Assembly: GCF_016464425.1 (NCBI RefSeq)
Contig: NZ_JADDKQ010000004.1
Coordinates: 1 to 64,000 of the forward strand
Direction: 5' to 3'
Length of the DNA stretch: 64,000 nucleotides
Source of the DNA: Actinotalea solisilvae
GTDB taxonomy: Bacteria; Actinomycetota; Actinomycetes; Actinomycetales; Cellulomonadaceae
Of the stretch, positions 1-8,359 are shown one piece after another. Position 1 is the first letter of the stretch, and the number at the start of each line of letters is the position of its first letter. The notes beneath the pieces were generated by a model. It ran no database searches, was not told the origin of the DNA, and saw nothing but the letters and a program-made list of their open reading frames with translations. The position numbers and the translations under genes are program-made.

Positions 1-1233
1 GCCCGCCAGGCCTCCGCCGGAGCCGGCCGACCCCCCGCCCCCCGCGGTACCGGACGCGGCGCCGCCGATGAGCCCTGCGGGCGCGCCGGTCGCGTTGGCG
101 CCGCCGGGTCCTCCGGCTCCACCGGGTCCACCGGGTCCACCGGTGCCCGCGCCGGACGCGTTGCCCCGGTTCGCGGCCGCGCGACCGAGGCCGGCCGCGC
201 CGAGCGCGGCCCCGCCGATCGCCACGCCGCCCGCGAGCATGCCGCCCGCGCCGCCGGCGCTGCCGCCGAAGCCTCCGCCCACGCCGTGCCCGGGACCGCC
301 GGACGCGCCGCCGACGCCGATGCCGGCCCCGACGCCCGCCGCGCCGCCGACGGACACCGAGCCGAGGACGGAGCCGTCCGCCGTGCCCGAGCCGCCGGTG
401 CCGACCCCGCCGCCGGTGCCGGTGCCGGTCCCCGTGCCGCCGCCGATCCCGACGAGCACGCCGCCGGTGCCGCCGCCGCCGCCCGTGCCGATGCCGGTGC
501 CGGTCCCCCCGCCGCCACCACCGCCGATGCCGATGCCGACGAGGACGCCCGTGCTGCCCGTGCCGCCGGTCGGGCCGCCGGTCGTGGGCCCGCCCTGGTA
601 GCCGGGGCCGCCGCCGTAGGTCGGCAGGCCGGGGCCCGAGCCCGTCGGGACGTAGGGCGTCCGCGGCGGCCCGGACGGCCCGGACGGTGAGTCGTCGCGG
701 TCGTTGGACTGCTTGAAGGCGTTGGTGGCGATCTGCGTCGCCGTGCTCATCTCGGCGGAGAGGGTGGCCATCGCGGAAGCAGCCTGCGCCTCACGCTCCT
801 GGCGCCGCTTCTGGATCCAGTAGGACTCCGCGGTCGCGGCCGGCAGCGTGCCCGCGCCGGGCACGGTCACGGGCGTGCCCGTGCTGTACCCCTGGCTGAC
901 GGCCTGCTGCTGCCACGGCTCGAGGCCCTCGGGCGGCAGCGCCTCGTACTCCGTCTGGGCCGTGGAGAGCGCCGCCTGCGCGCGCGTCGTCGCGTCGACG
1001 ATCCGCGTGAGGCTCTCCGAGTAGGTGACGAACTGGACGCTGACGTCGTGGAACGCGTCCAGGGCGGCGTCGGCGGACTGGCCCGTCATGCCCGGCTCGC
1101 GCCCGATCGAGTCGAGCACCTGCGCCTGGAACTGGAGCTCCGGCGCGGTGTCGCCCAGCTCGACGACGCGCGACGCCGCGATACCGGGGTTGCCGTTCTC
1201 GGTCTTGGCGAGGTTCTCCACGTTCGAGCCCAT
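1..1233 (-). CDS. Gly-rich ESX-associated protein, 3' part missing (partial)
   Basis: The reading frame opens with ATG at 1233 and runs off the left edge without a stop, so at least 411 residues are coded. Residues 1-180 look alpha-helical, with alternating hydrophobic positions and a YEALPPEGL stretch near 96-104. From about residue 185 the protein is almost pure Gly/Thr/Pro/Ser with many GTG and GGG runs. I see no signal peptide. The ATG overlaps the stop of the upstream mycosin by one base, so the two are translationally coupled. A helical head, a low-complexity tail and a position next to WXG100 genes suggest a PPE-like type VII substrate or partner. That role is inferred; I do not recognise the family. 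Confidence 0.7.
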   Translation of the reverse strand, partial: MGSNVENLAKTENGNPGIAASRVVELGDTAPELQFQAQVLDSIGREPGMTGQSADAALDAFHDVSVQFVTYSESLTRIVDATTRAQAALSTAQTEYEALPPEGLEPWQQQAVSQGYSTGTPVTVPGAGTLPAATAESYWIQKRRQEREAQAASAMATLSAEMSTATQIATNAFKQSNDRDDSPSGPSGPPRTPYVPTGSGPGLPTYGGGPGYQGGPTTGGPTGGTGSTGVLVGIGIGGGGGGGTGTGIGTGGGGGTGGVLVGIGGGTGTGTGTGGGVGTGGSGTADGSVLGSVSVGGAAGVGAGIGVGGASGGPGHGVGGGFGGSAGGAGGMLAGGVAIGGAALGAAGLGRAAANRGNASGAGTGGPGGPGGAGGPGGANATGAPAGLIGGAASGTAGGGGSAGSGGGLAG

Positions 1234-2567
1234 CACGGCTCCCTTCCTGCCGCGGGTGCGGCGCTGGCGGCCCGGCGTCGGGCCAGGAGGACGACGGCGG
1301 CGACGGCGACGACGCCGACCCCGCCCAGGACGATGGGGAGTGCGGGACCGGCCCCCGACCCGACGCCGTCGGCGTCGGAGTCCGGGCGGGGCGCGGCGGT
1401 GGCCTCAGCGGTGGGCGTCTCGGACGGCTCGGCGGTCGCCTGCGGCGACGCCGCGGCGATCGCGTCGAGGACCTGCTGGGTGGTCGGGACGACAGTCCCG
1501 GGGTCGTCCAGCGGACGAAGGAACGGGTTCTCGTCGGGGTACTGCGTGGGGTCGGCCTCGAGGAGCTTGAGGATCGCCACCGGGCCGTACCCCCACTGGG
1601 GGTGGTGCTCGAGGTCGGGGTTCTCGATCGCCGTGTTGCGGATGAGCGCCTGCATCATCTGGTTGCCCGTGGCGTCCGGATGCTGCGACCACGCGAGCGC
1701 GATCGCCCCCGCCGTCCACGGCGCGGCCATGCTCGTGCCGCTCGCGAGCCGGTAGCTGTCCCACGAACCCGCGGCCGCGTCGTACCAGCGGATGTCCTCG
1801 CCCGGCGCGACGACGGCGAGGTACGGGCTCGAGGTGGTGTCGGTCTCGGGGTCGAGCTGGAGCGCCGAGTCCGACATCTCGACCATCACGACGCCGTTGC
1901 CCGACCCGGGCCAGCCGATGACGCCGTCGTTGCCCGGCGCGGCCACGATGACGACACCGGCGGCGTACGCCCGGGCGACCGCCTCGCCGATGGTGTTGTT
2001 CCACGCGCTGCCGCTCGACATGCTGATGATGTCGGCCCCCTGGGCCACGGCGTCGTCGATGCTCTCGGCGACCGGTGCGAGGTCGTCGACGTACCCGGCG
2101 GACCCGAGGCACGCGGGGCCGTCGAGGTCGCCCTCCTGCCAGCCGGGCGCGTGCATGGAGTACGTGAGGACCGTCGCGCCGGGCGCGACACCGCGGATGC
2201 CCGGCTGCCCACCAGCCCCGGCGCCCGTCCCGACGAGGAGCGCCACCGTGCCCGTCGCGTGCTCCGCGTCCGGCCCGGTCGACGTCTCGCTGGGCGTCAC
2301 GCCGTCGGGCGCGCCGCAGAAGCTCGGCCGGACGACGACGTTCGCCCCGACGAGGTCGGGTGCTGCCGGGTTCACCGGGCCGTCGATGACGGCGATCGTG
2401 ATGCCCTCGCCCGTGGTCTGCGCGTGCGCCTCGTCGATGCCGGTCTCGGTGATGTACCAGAGGCCGTCGCCGGCGCCGGTCGAGGCCGCGGCGGGCAGGG
2501 CCGACGCGAGCAGCGCGGCGCCCAGCGCGAGCGCCGCCGCGGGGCGGGCCGTCCGCCGCACCGTCAC
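1233..2567 (-). CDS. Membrane-anchored mycosin-like S8 serine protease
   Basis: This is a subtilisin-family protease of 444 residues. The N-terminal signal peptide (about 1-28) ends near LPAAAS. The catalytic triad is Asp62 (AVIDGP), His103 (EHATGTV) and Ser279 (ASGTSMAAP), with oxyanion Asn213 (APGND). After a Pro/Ser/Thr linker, one transmembrane helix (about 410-432) is followed by an Arg-rich cytoplasmic tail, as in mycosins that act on the outer face of the membrane in type VII secretion. The HATGT context of the histidine departs from the usual HGT. The GTG start at 2567 overlaps the upstream stop by four bases (GTGA). It is the second mycosin of the locus; the other is at 6917-8209. 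Confidence 0.85.
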   Translation of the reverse strand: MTVRRTARPAAALALGAALLASALPAAASTGAGDGLWYITETGIDEAHAQTTGEGITIAVIDGPVNPAAPDLVGANVVVRPSFCGAPDGVTPSETSTGPDAEHATGTVALLVGTGAGAGGQPGIRGVAPGATVLTYSMHAPGWQEGDLDGPACLGSAGYVDDLAPVAESIDDAVAQGADIISMSSGSAWNNTIGEAVARAYAAGVVIVAAPGNDGVIGWPGSGNGVVMVEMSDSALQLDPETDTTSSPYLAVVAPGEDIRWYDAAAGSWDSYRLASGTSMAAPWTAGAIALAWSQHPDATGNQMMQALIRNTAIENPDLEHHPQWGYGPVAILKLLEADPTQYPDENPFLRPLDDPGTVVPTTQQVLDAIAAASPQATAEPSETPTAEATAAPRPDSDADGVGSGAGPALPIVLGGVGVVAVAAVVLLARRRAASAAPAAGREP

Positions 2568-3106
2568 TGGCTCGCGTAGCTGGCGCCGCCACCGGGCGTC
2601 GGGCCGAGCAGGTCGGCGAAGGGCGACGTCGACGCCGTCGTCGTCGTCGCGGCCATGATCGCCGGCGGGGTCAGGAACGGCGACGGAGCCGTCGCGGGGA
2701 CCGTGTAGCCCGGCGCGTAGGGCACGGGCGCGGGGATGTAGTCGGGCCCCTCGGGCTGCGTGTCCGCCCGGGTCAGCAGCCGGGCGAGGGCCTCGGCCGT
2801 GGCGGCGTCCATGTTCTCGATGTCGGCGGCGTTGCGCTGCAGCGTCTCGCACAGCCGCCGGACCTCGGCCCACAGGTCCTTGAGGCGGTCCTCCGCCGTG
2901 TCGAGCACCGTGGACATGGCGAGAAGGAAGTCGACCGCCGGCGGCGCCGCCGACCAGACCGCCGTGGTCTGGACCGACTGGGCGGACTTCACCCGGGGCA
3001 GGAAGTCGGTCTCGATCTGGTCGAAGAGCGCGTTGAGGTCGTCCACGCAGCGCTGGACGCGCTCCGGTGTCATCTCGACCGACGTTGCCACGTTCTCGTC
3101 CTCCAT
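2564..3106 (-). CDS. Helical ESX-locus protein of unknown function
   Basis: This is a 180-residue protein that I do not recognise. Residues 8-115 are predicted helical with heptad-like spacing (for example RVQRCVDDLNALFDQIE) and one Trp near 51. Residues 116-180 are Pro/Ala/Thr-rich and probably disordered. There is no signal peptide or membrane helix. It lies between the WXG100 pair and the mycosin and is coupled to the mycosin by a GTGA overlap, which suggests a secreted partner or chaperone. The ATG at 3106 follows GGGGGAACG. A GTG at 3091 follows GGAGG at better spacing and is an alternative start that would give 175 residues. Confidence 0.65.
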   Translation of the reverse strand: MEDENVATSVEMTPERVQRCVDDLNALFDQIETDFLPRVKSAQSVQTTAVWSAAPPAVDFLLAMSTVLDTAEDRLKDLWAEVRRLCETLQRNAADIENMDAATAEALARLLTRADTQPEGPDYIPAPVPYAPGYTVPATAPSPFLTPPAIMAATTTTASTSPFADLLGPTPGGGASYASQ

Positions 3107-3138
3107 CGTTCCCCCTGAACCGGTGGCGGTGGCGCCAC

Positions 3139-3168
3139 GCCCCCAACCCCGGCGGTGGGGTTGGGGGC
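3139..3168 (-). terminator. Perfect hairpin between the esx pair and downstream genes
   Basis: A perfect 12-bp stem (GCCCCCAACCCC, 3139-3150, with 3157-3168) encloses a 6-nt loop. It sits downstream of the WXG100 gene and upstream of the next gene on the same strand, without a U-tract. It could partly terminate transcription or protect the short esx transcript, giving more Esx protein than downstream products. Confidence 0.55.
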
Positions 3169-3257
3169 GAGCGTCACGAACACCGGACCACGCACGCGGG
3201 GCGCGCGCGGCCGTGCTGGTACGGCTGCTGGGCGTCCGGCCTCACGGCCGGCACGGC

Positions 3258-3542
3258 TCACCAGCGAGCGGCGTTGTTCTTCTCCGTCGCGTTGTACTCC
3301 TGGCCCGACGTGTCGACGGCCTTGCCGATGTCGGCGAGGAGGAGCTTCATGTCGCTGATCGCGGACGTCCACTTGGCCTTGGCGGCCTCGTACGACGACG
3401 ACGCCTCACCGGACCAGTTGGCGCGCAGCGGCTGCAGCGAGCGGTCCATGTCGGCGAGCTTGGCCTCGAGCTGGTTCGCACCGGTCGAGATGTCGGCCGC
3501 CGCGGTGGACAGGGCGGAGAAGTTGACCTTCAGGTCGCTCAT
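3258..3542 (-). CDS. WXG100 family type VII secreted protein (Esx-like)
   Basis: At 94 residues this has the usual WXG100 length. Two helices are joined by the W-x-G turn at Trp43-Ser-Gly45 (NWSGEA), and the C-terminal YxxxE export signal is Tyr83-Glu87 (YNATE). WXG100 proteins form antiparallel dimers and are exported through the ESX membrane complex. The ATG at 3542 is used. The second WXG100 gene ends only 26 bases upstream, so the two probably form a co-expressed heterodimer. The perfect hairpin downstream may set expression. The family is clear; the export role is inferred from the family and the neighbouring eccB/eccD. Confidence 0.92.
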   Translation of the reverse strand: MSDLKVNFSALSTAAADISTGANQLEAKLADMDRSLQPLRANWSGEASSSYEAAKAKWTSAISDMKLLLADIGKAVDTSGQEYNATEKNNAARW

Positions 3543-3568
3543 CGATGTGCCTTTCTGCCTGGTCGGGG

Positions 3569-3880
3569 TCAGCCGAGCCGGCTGGTGAGGCGGCCCATCG
3601 AGGCGGACTGCGCCTCGTCGGACGCGGTGTACGTGCTCTGCGACGAGATCAGGTTGCTCTCGAACTCGTTGAGCGCGCTGATGATCTTGTTCGCGTCGCC
3701 GTTCCACCGCTCCATGAGCGTGTTGAACGCGACTGCGCCCTGACCGACCCACGCACCGCGCAGGCCCTCGAGCTTGCCGCGCAGCACGCTGAGCTCGTTC
3801 TGCAGCTCGCTGCGGGACTGCGCCACTGCGGACGCGCCGGCCTTGAGCGCACCATCGGCTGCGGAGACTTCGCCAGCCAT
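3569..3880 (-). CDS. WXG100 family type VII secreted protein (Esx-like), second of pair
   Basis: This is a 103-residue protein with the W-x-G turn at Trp44-Val-Gly46 and a YxxxD export motif at Tyr84-Asp88 (YTASD) near the C terminus. The ATG at 3880 was chosen over the GTG at 3886 because GGGGGAGG then sits five bases from the start; the GTG would overlap that ribosome-binding site. It is the first gene of the leftward arm of the locus and probably pairs with the WXG100 protein just downstream. The two share the fold but differ clearly in sequence, as expected for an Esx heterodimer. Confidence 0.92.
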   Translation of the reverse strand: MAGEVSAADGALKAGASAVAQSRSELQNELSVLRGKLEGLRGAWVGQGAVAFNTLMERWNGDANKIISALNEFESNLISSQSTYTASDEAQSASMGRLTSRLG

Positions 3881-4181
3881 AGCCACCTCCCCCTACCACG
3901 ACCCCTCGGGGCCTCTCGAGAACCCGACCGGACAGCCAGGGTCGGCACCCTGCGGCGCCAGGCATGAGGCTAGACGATCACGTCGGACCGGTGGCAACCG
4001 CTCGCGGACCTGTGCACGGACTCTTCACCAACGGCCACACCAACGAGTGACGTCGCGTCCGACACGTGAAGGAACGGTCGAGGTCCGGGGGCGCGAGGGC
4101 GCGGGCGTCACGGTCGCCCGGCCGCCCGGCCTCACTATGCTGACCGCCGACGCACGCGCCACCACGACCGAAGGGCCGCCG
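3881..4181. other. Divergent intergenic region of the ESX locus
   Basis: These 301 bases without a gene separate the two arms. For the leftward arm the best sigma-A-like match is TTGCCA (3992-3997) and TAGCCT (3967-3972) on the minus strand, with a long 19-base spacer, so it is weak. For the rightward arm GAAGGG precedes the eccD ATG. I see no long palindrome. Confidence 0.4.
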
Positions 4182-5531
4182 ATGTCCGCAGCCACCTCGA
4201 CCCCCGGCGTCCTGGGGACGCTCGTCCGGGTCTCGGTGAGCGCCGGTGACCGCGCCGTCGACCTCGGCGCGCCGGGCAACGTCCCCGTGGCCGAGCTGGT
4301 CCCCGGCCTGGCGCGCACGCTCGGGCTGCTCGACGCGAGCACGGTGTACGGCGGCTTCCGGCTGGTGCGCACCGACGGGCGGCCGCTCGACTCCGACCGC
4401 AGCCTCCAGGCGCAGGGCGTCGAGGACGGGTCGGTCCTCACGCTCGAGTCCGGCGCCCAGGTCGCCGACGTCCGCGTCTACGACGACGTGGTCGAGGCCG
4501 TGGCCGACGCGGTCGAGGGCCAGTACGCGCCCTGGACCCCGCGGGACTCCGCCCTCACGGCCGTGGTCGCCGCGGCCGCGTTCCTGCTCACCGGCGCTGC
4601 GCTCCTGCTCGGGGCCGACGTCGGCTCGCTCGTGCCCCCGGTCGTCGCGGGCGCCGGCGCGCTCCTCGTCCTCGGTGCGGGTGCCGTCGTCGGCCGCGTC
4701 GGCGGGCACGACGTGGGCGCGCGCACGCTCGTGCTCGTCGCGACGGTGTTCGGGCTCGTGGCGGGGCTCACCGCGACCGCCGAGCCGCCGTCGTGGGGCG
4801 TCCCCGCGGCGCTCGCCGGCCTCGGCATGCTGCTCGTCGCGGCGCTCGGCGTCCCCGTGCTCACGACCGGCCGCGAGATCTGCGTCGCCCCGGGGGTGCT
4901 GGGTCTGACGGTCGCCGTCGTCGGCGCAGTGGTGGCGGGGACGGGCGCGGCGCCGGGGACGGTGCTCGCGATCGTGGTCGCCGTCGTCGTCACCGCGGGC
5001 AACGCCATCCCCTGGCTCGCGCTCGCGAGCACGCCGCTGCGCGTGGTGTCGCCGCGCAGCGACGCCGAGATCCTGCTGGACCCCGTCCCGCTCGACCCGG
5101 CCCAGGTGCGCGAGCAGTACGGCCGCGGCCACCGGCTCCAGGTCGCCCTGCGGCTCGCGGTCGCGACGCTCGCGGTCGCGGCGGCGCCGGCCGTCGTCGC
5201 CACGGGCGTCCCGGGGACGCTCCTGGTCACCGCAGCGTTCGCCGGCATGCTCCTGAGCGTCCGGCAGACCTACTCGCGCCAGGACGTCCTCGTCGTCATG
5301 GGCGCCGGCATCCTCGGGCTCACGGTCACCGGCGTGCTCGCCGCGGCGGCGCACCCGACCTGGCGCACGGGCCTCGCCATGGTCGCGGGCGGAGCCGCCG
5401 CCCTGGTCATCGCGCTGAGCCTGGTCGCGCCCCGTCAGCGCGTCGCGATGGGCCGGGCCGCGGACACCCTCGAGCTCACGTGCCTCGCGGTGCTGCTCCC
5501 GCTCGGTGTCGCGGCGGCGGGTCTGGTCTGA
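4182..5531 (+). CDS. eccD: Type VII secretion integral membrane protein EccD
   Basis: This 449-residue protein has a ubiquitin-like N-terminal domain (about 10-90, with TVYGGFRLVRTDGRPL) joined by a charged linker to about eleven transmembrane helices from residue 124 to the C terminus. That is the EccD architecture, the dimeric barrel of the ESX membrane complex. The ATG at 4182 is preceded by GAAGGG at seven bases. An upstream in-frame ATG at 4137 lacks a ribosome-binding site. eccB follows after three bases. The family call is secure. The channel cannot be complete without EccC, which is not in this window. Confidence 0.9.
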   Translation: MSAATSTPGVLGTLVRVSVSAGDRAVDLGAPGNVPVAELVPGLARTLGLLDASTVYGGFRLVRTDGRPLDSDRSLQAQGVEDGSVLTLESGAQVADVRVYDDVVEAVADAVEGQYAPWTPRDSALTAVVAAAAFLLTGAALLLGADVGSLVPPVVAGAGALLVLGAGAVVGRVGGHDVGARTLVLVATVFGLVAGLTATAEPPSWGVPAALAGLGMLLVAALGVPVLTTGREICVAPGVLGLTVAVVGAVVAGTGAAPGTVLAIVVAVVVTAGNAIPWLALASTPLRVVSPRSDAEILLDPVPLDPAQVREQYGRGHRLQVALRLAVATLAVAAAPAVVATGVPGTLLVTAAFAGMLLSVRQTYSRQDVLVVMGAGILGLTVTGVLAAAAHPTWRTGLAMVAGGAAALVIALSLVAPRQRVAMGRAADTLELTCLAVLLPLGVAAAGLV

Positions 5532-5534
5532 CCC

Positions 5535-6920
5535 GTGGCGAACAAGAAGGACCTCGTCGAGGCCCAGACCTTCAGCCGGCGACGCCTGCTCACCGCGTTC
5601 GTCTCCGGCGCCCCGGGCGGGCGCGAGCTCGAGCCGACCAAGCCCCTGCGCGCCGTCGTCACCGGCGTCGCCCTCACGGGCCTCCTCGTCGTGGGCAGCC
5701 TCGTGTTCGGCCTGCTCAAGCCGGGGCTCCCCCAGGGCTGGGACGACAACTCGCTCATCGTCACGCGCGACGGCGGCTCCCGCTACGTCGCGATCGACGG
5801 CACGCTCTACCCGATCCTCAACACCGCCTCGGCGCGCCTGCTCATCGCGGGCGAGTTCCGGGTCATCCAGGTCGACGACGAGAAGATCGCGTCGACCCCG
5901 CGCGGCGAGACGCGCGGCATCCCGGGTGCCCCCGACGACCTGCCGACCCGGTCCTCGCTGATCAGCTCGGGCTGGCTCGCGTGCACCGAGCCGGAGGGCG
6001 GCCTCGCGACGATCCTGCGCACGGGCGACGTCGTCACGCAGGTCCAGGAGGACCTCGCCGCCGCCGAGGCCGCCGCCGCCACGCCGCTCGGGCTCCTCGT
6101 GCGCACCGCGGACGACGTCTACCTCGTCGTCGAGGGCCGGCGGCACCTCGTGCCGCGTGCCGAGGCGCCCGCGGTGCTCCGGGCGATCCGCCAGGAGACG
6201 GTCCAGCCCTGGCAGGTGAGCGCGCAGTGGCTCAACCTCTTCCCGGCCGGCGAGGACCTGTCCCCCGTGACGACCCCGGGTGCGGGTGACCCGCTCCCGG
6301 ACGACGTGCCCGCGCCCCCCGGTGCCGTCGTCGGCTCGGTCGTCTCGGTGACGGACACCGGCGCCCGGTACGTCGTCGACCAGAACGGGGACCTCGCGCC
6401 GCTGAGCCCGTTCGCGCTCGAGCTCTACCGGATCGGCTCCGGTGCCGTCACCGGCGCCGACGTCGAGGTCACCGCGGGTCAGATCAGCGCGATGAACACG
6501 GCCGAGCGTGCGGCGGGCGGCGCCGACTGGCCCGACGAGCTCCCGGCCGCCCTGCCCGAGGACGAGGTCGCGTGCGCCTACCTCACGACGCAGGCGGAGA
6601 CCGGCGAGCCCGCGCAGGTCGAGCTCGTCGCGCACCCCGACGTCGTCATCGAGGTCGGCCGCCAGTCGGTCGAGGTCCAGCCCGCCGCGGGCGCGCTGGT
6701 GCACGCGACCGCGGGCCCCGGCATGACGGGGCCGACGCTCCTCATCGACCAGACGGGCACGGCCTACCCGGTGCCGGTCGCCACCGACGAGATCCTCGGC
6801 CGGCTCGGCTACGCCGCCGACGACATCGTGGACGTCCCGCAGGCGTGGATGAACCTCTTCCCGGGCGGTCCCGCGCTCACCGAGCAGGGGGCCGCGCAGG
6901 CCGTGCTGGCGGCCGGGTGA
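5535..6920 (+). CDS. eccB: Type VII secretion protein EccB
   Basis: This 461-residue protein has the conserved EccB head: KDLVEAQTFSRRRLLTAFVSG at residues 5-25, then one transmembrane helix at about 40-62, then a large extracytoplasmic domain with repeated beta modules (RYVAIDGTLYPILN, YLVVEGRRHLVP, RYVVDQNGDLAPL, TAYPVPVATDEIL). EccB is the external core subunit of ESX complexes. The GTG start lies three bases after the eccD stop, and its own stop overlaps the next GTG, so eccD-eccB-mycP are one translationally coupled unit. Length and motif order are typical. Confidence 0.92.
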   Translation: MANKKDLVEAQTFSRRRLLTAFVSGAPGGRELEPTKPLRAVVTGVALTGLLVVGSLVFGLLKPGLPQGWDDNSLIVTRDGGSRYVAIDGTLYPILNTASARLLIAGEFRVIQVDDEKIASTPRGETRGIPGAPDDLPTRSSLISSGWLACTEPEGGLATILRTGDVVTQVQEDLAAAEAAAATPLGLLVRTADDVYLVVEGRRHLVPRAEAPAVLRAIRQETVQPWQVSAQWLNLFPAGEDLSPVTTPGAGDPLPDDVPAPPGAVVGSVVSVTDTGARYVVDQNGDLAPLSPFALELYRIGSGAVTGADVEVTAGQISAMNTAERAAGGADWPDELPAALPEDEVACAYLTTQAETGEPAQVELVAHPDVVIEVGRQSVEVQPAAGALVHATAGPGMTGPTLLIDQTGTAYPVPVATDEILGRLGYAADDIVDVPQAWMNLFPGGPALTEQGAAQAVLAAG

Positions 6921-8209
6921 GGACGCTCGGGCGCCTCGTCCTCGGCGCGGCCGGTCTCGCGCTGGCGTCGGGGCTCGCGCTGCCCGGGGCCGCGGCCGCG
7001 CCCGGGTCCGCCGGCGCTCCCGGCACGCCGACGCCGTCGGGGCGCGTGCCGACCGCCGTCGGCCAGTGCACCCCCGAGAAGGTGCAGTACGTCGCGCAGG
7101 AGCCCCCCGCGCTGAACCGGCTCGGCGCGCGTGACGCGTGGCGCACCGCGACCGGCGCCGGCATCGTCGTCGCGGTGGTCGACTCGGGCGTGGACCCGGC
7201 GAACACCCACCTCACGCCCGCGGTGCTGCCCGGCGTCGACGTCGTCGGGCTCGAGGGTGACCCGCGCGGCTGGACCGACACGGCGGGGCACGGCACGGCG
7301 GTCGCGGGGATCATCGCCGCGCGCCCGTGGGAGGGCTCCGGGCTCGTCGGGCTCGCGCCCGACGCCACGATCCTGCCGGTGCGCGTCTACTACGCGGACG
7401 ACGAGCAGGCGGTCGAGGCGGGCGTCCAGCCGCAGACGGGTCGCATCGCCGAGGGCATCCTCTGGGCGGTCGACAACGGCGCGCGCGTCGTCAACGTGTC
7501 CATCAGCAGCACCGTCGACGACCCGGTGCTGCGCGACGCCGTCCGCGTGGCCACCGAGCGCGGCGCGCTCGTCGTCGCCAGCGCGGGCAACCGGACGACG
7601 GCGGAGGACACCACGGACTCGCCGCGCTACCCCGCGGCGTACGACGAGGTCCTCGCCGTGACCGCGGTCGACGCCGGGGACAGCGCCACCGAGGACTCGA
7701 TCCACGGCCCGCACGTGGAGATCGCCGCTCCCGGCACCGACGTCCTCACGACGTTCCACGCCGCGGGCGACTGCGTGCTCGGCGGCGCGGCGTCGTCGAG
7801 CTACGCGACGGCGTACGTCAGCGCGGCGGCGGCGCTCGTGGCGCAGGCCTACCCGGGCGAGCGGCCGGCGCAGTGGGCCCACCGTCTCACGGTCACCGCG
7901 GCGCGCTTCGTCGCGGACGCGCGGGACGACTGGGTGGGCTGGGGCGTCGTGCGGCCGTCGTCCGCGCTCGCGTTCGTCGACGACGGCTCGGCCCCCGGGC
8001 CGCCGAGCCCGGCGTACGAGGCGCCCGTCGTGACGCCCCCGCGCCCGGCGGACCTCGAGCTCGGCGCGCCCGAGGATGTCCTCGCGCCCGCCCAGGCGGT
8101 CTCCACGTGGTGGCTGCTCGGCGGCGTGGGTGCGTGCCTCGCCGCGCTCGTCGTGTCGCGGCTCACGGGGCGCCGCCGCCGGGAGCGCGCCGCGGCCGCG
8201 ACCACCTGA
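6917..8209 (+). CDS. mycP: Type VII secretion-associated mycosin (S8 serine protease)
   Basis: This 430-residue protease has a signal peptide (about 1-28), catalytic Asp89 (VVDSGVD), His125 (GHGTAVAG), oxyanion Asn225 (SAGN) and Ser295 (SSSYATAYV), then a Pro-rich linker and a C-terminal transmembrane helix (about 397-417) with an Arg-rich tail. Cys51 and Cys286 are placed like the mycosin disulfide. Mycosins stabilise the ESX complex and process exported proteins. The GTG start overlaps the eccB stop (GTGA). The serine is in SSSYA rather than the usual GTSFA, so activity is likely but not certain. Confidence 0.9.
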   Translation: MRTLGRLVLGAAGLALASGLALPGAAAAPGSAGAPGTPTPSGRVPTAVGQCTPEKVQYVAQEPPALNRLGARDAWRTATGAGIVVAVVDSGVDPANTHLTPAVLPGVDVVGLEGDPRGWTDTAGHGTAVAGIIAARPWEGSGLVGLAPDATILPVRVYYADDEQAVEAGVQPQTGRIAEGILWAVDNGARVVNVSISSTVDDPVLRDAVRVATERGALVVASAGNRTTAEDTTDSPRYPAAYDEVLAVTAVDAGDSATEDSIHGPHVEIAAPGTDVLTTFHAAGDCVLGGAASSSYATAYVSAAAALVAQAYPGERPAQWAHRLTVTAARFVADARDDWVGWGVVRPSSALAFVDDGSAPGPPSPAYEAPVVTPPRPADLELGAPEDVLAPAQAVSTWWLLGGVGACLAALVVSRLTGRRRRERAAAATT

Positions 8210-8359
8210 CGGGACCCGGACGACGTCGCACGTGACGCGACGCACGGGGCGGGCCGCTCAGGTTCCGGCGTCGACGTGCCGATGCCACAGGGACGGGCGA
8301 TCCGGGCAGCGGCGTGCTGCCCGACGACGACCGTGGACGGACTCAGGAAGAGGTGACGG

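Noticed and set aside
68-601. A Pro-rich 177-codon frame on the plus strand
   Set aside because: It is the complement of the Gly-rich tail of the leftward partial gene; GGN codons read as proline on the other strand.
3978-6704. A 908-codon minus-strand frame opposite eccD and eccB
   Set aside because: EccD and EccB are clear on the plus strand; the antisense translation is Arg/Asp-rich filler.
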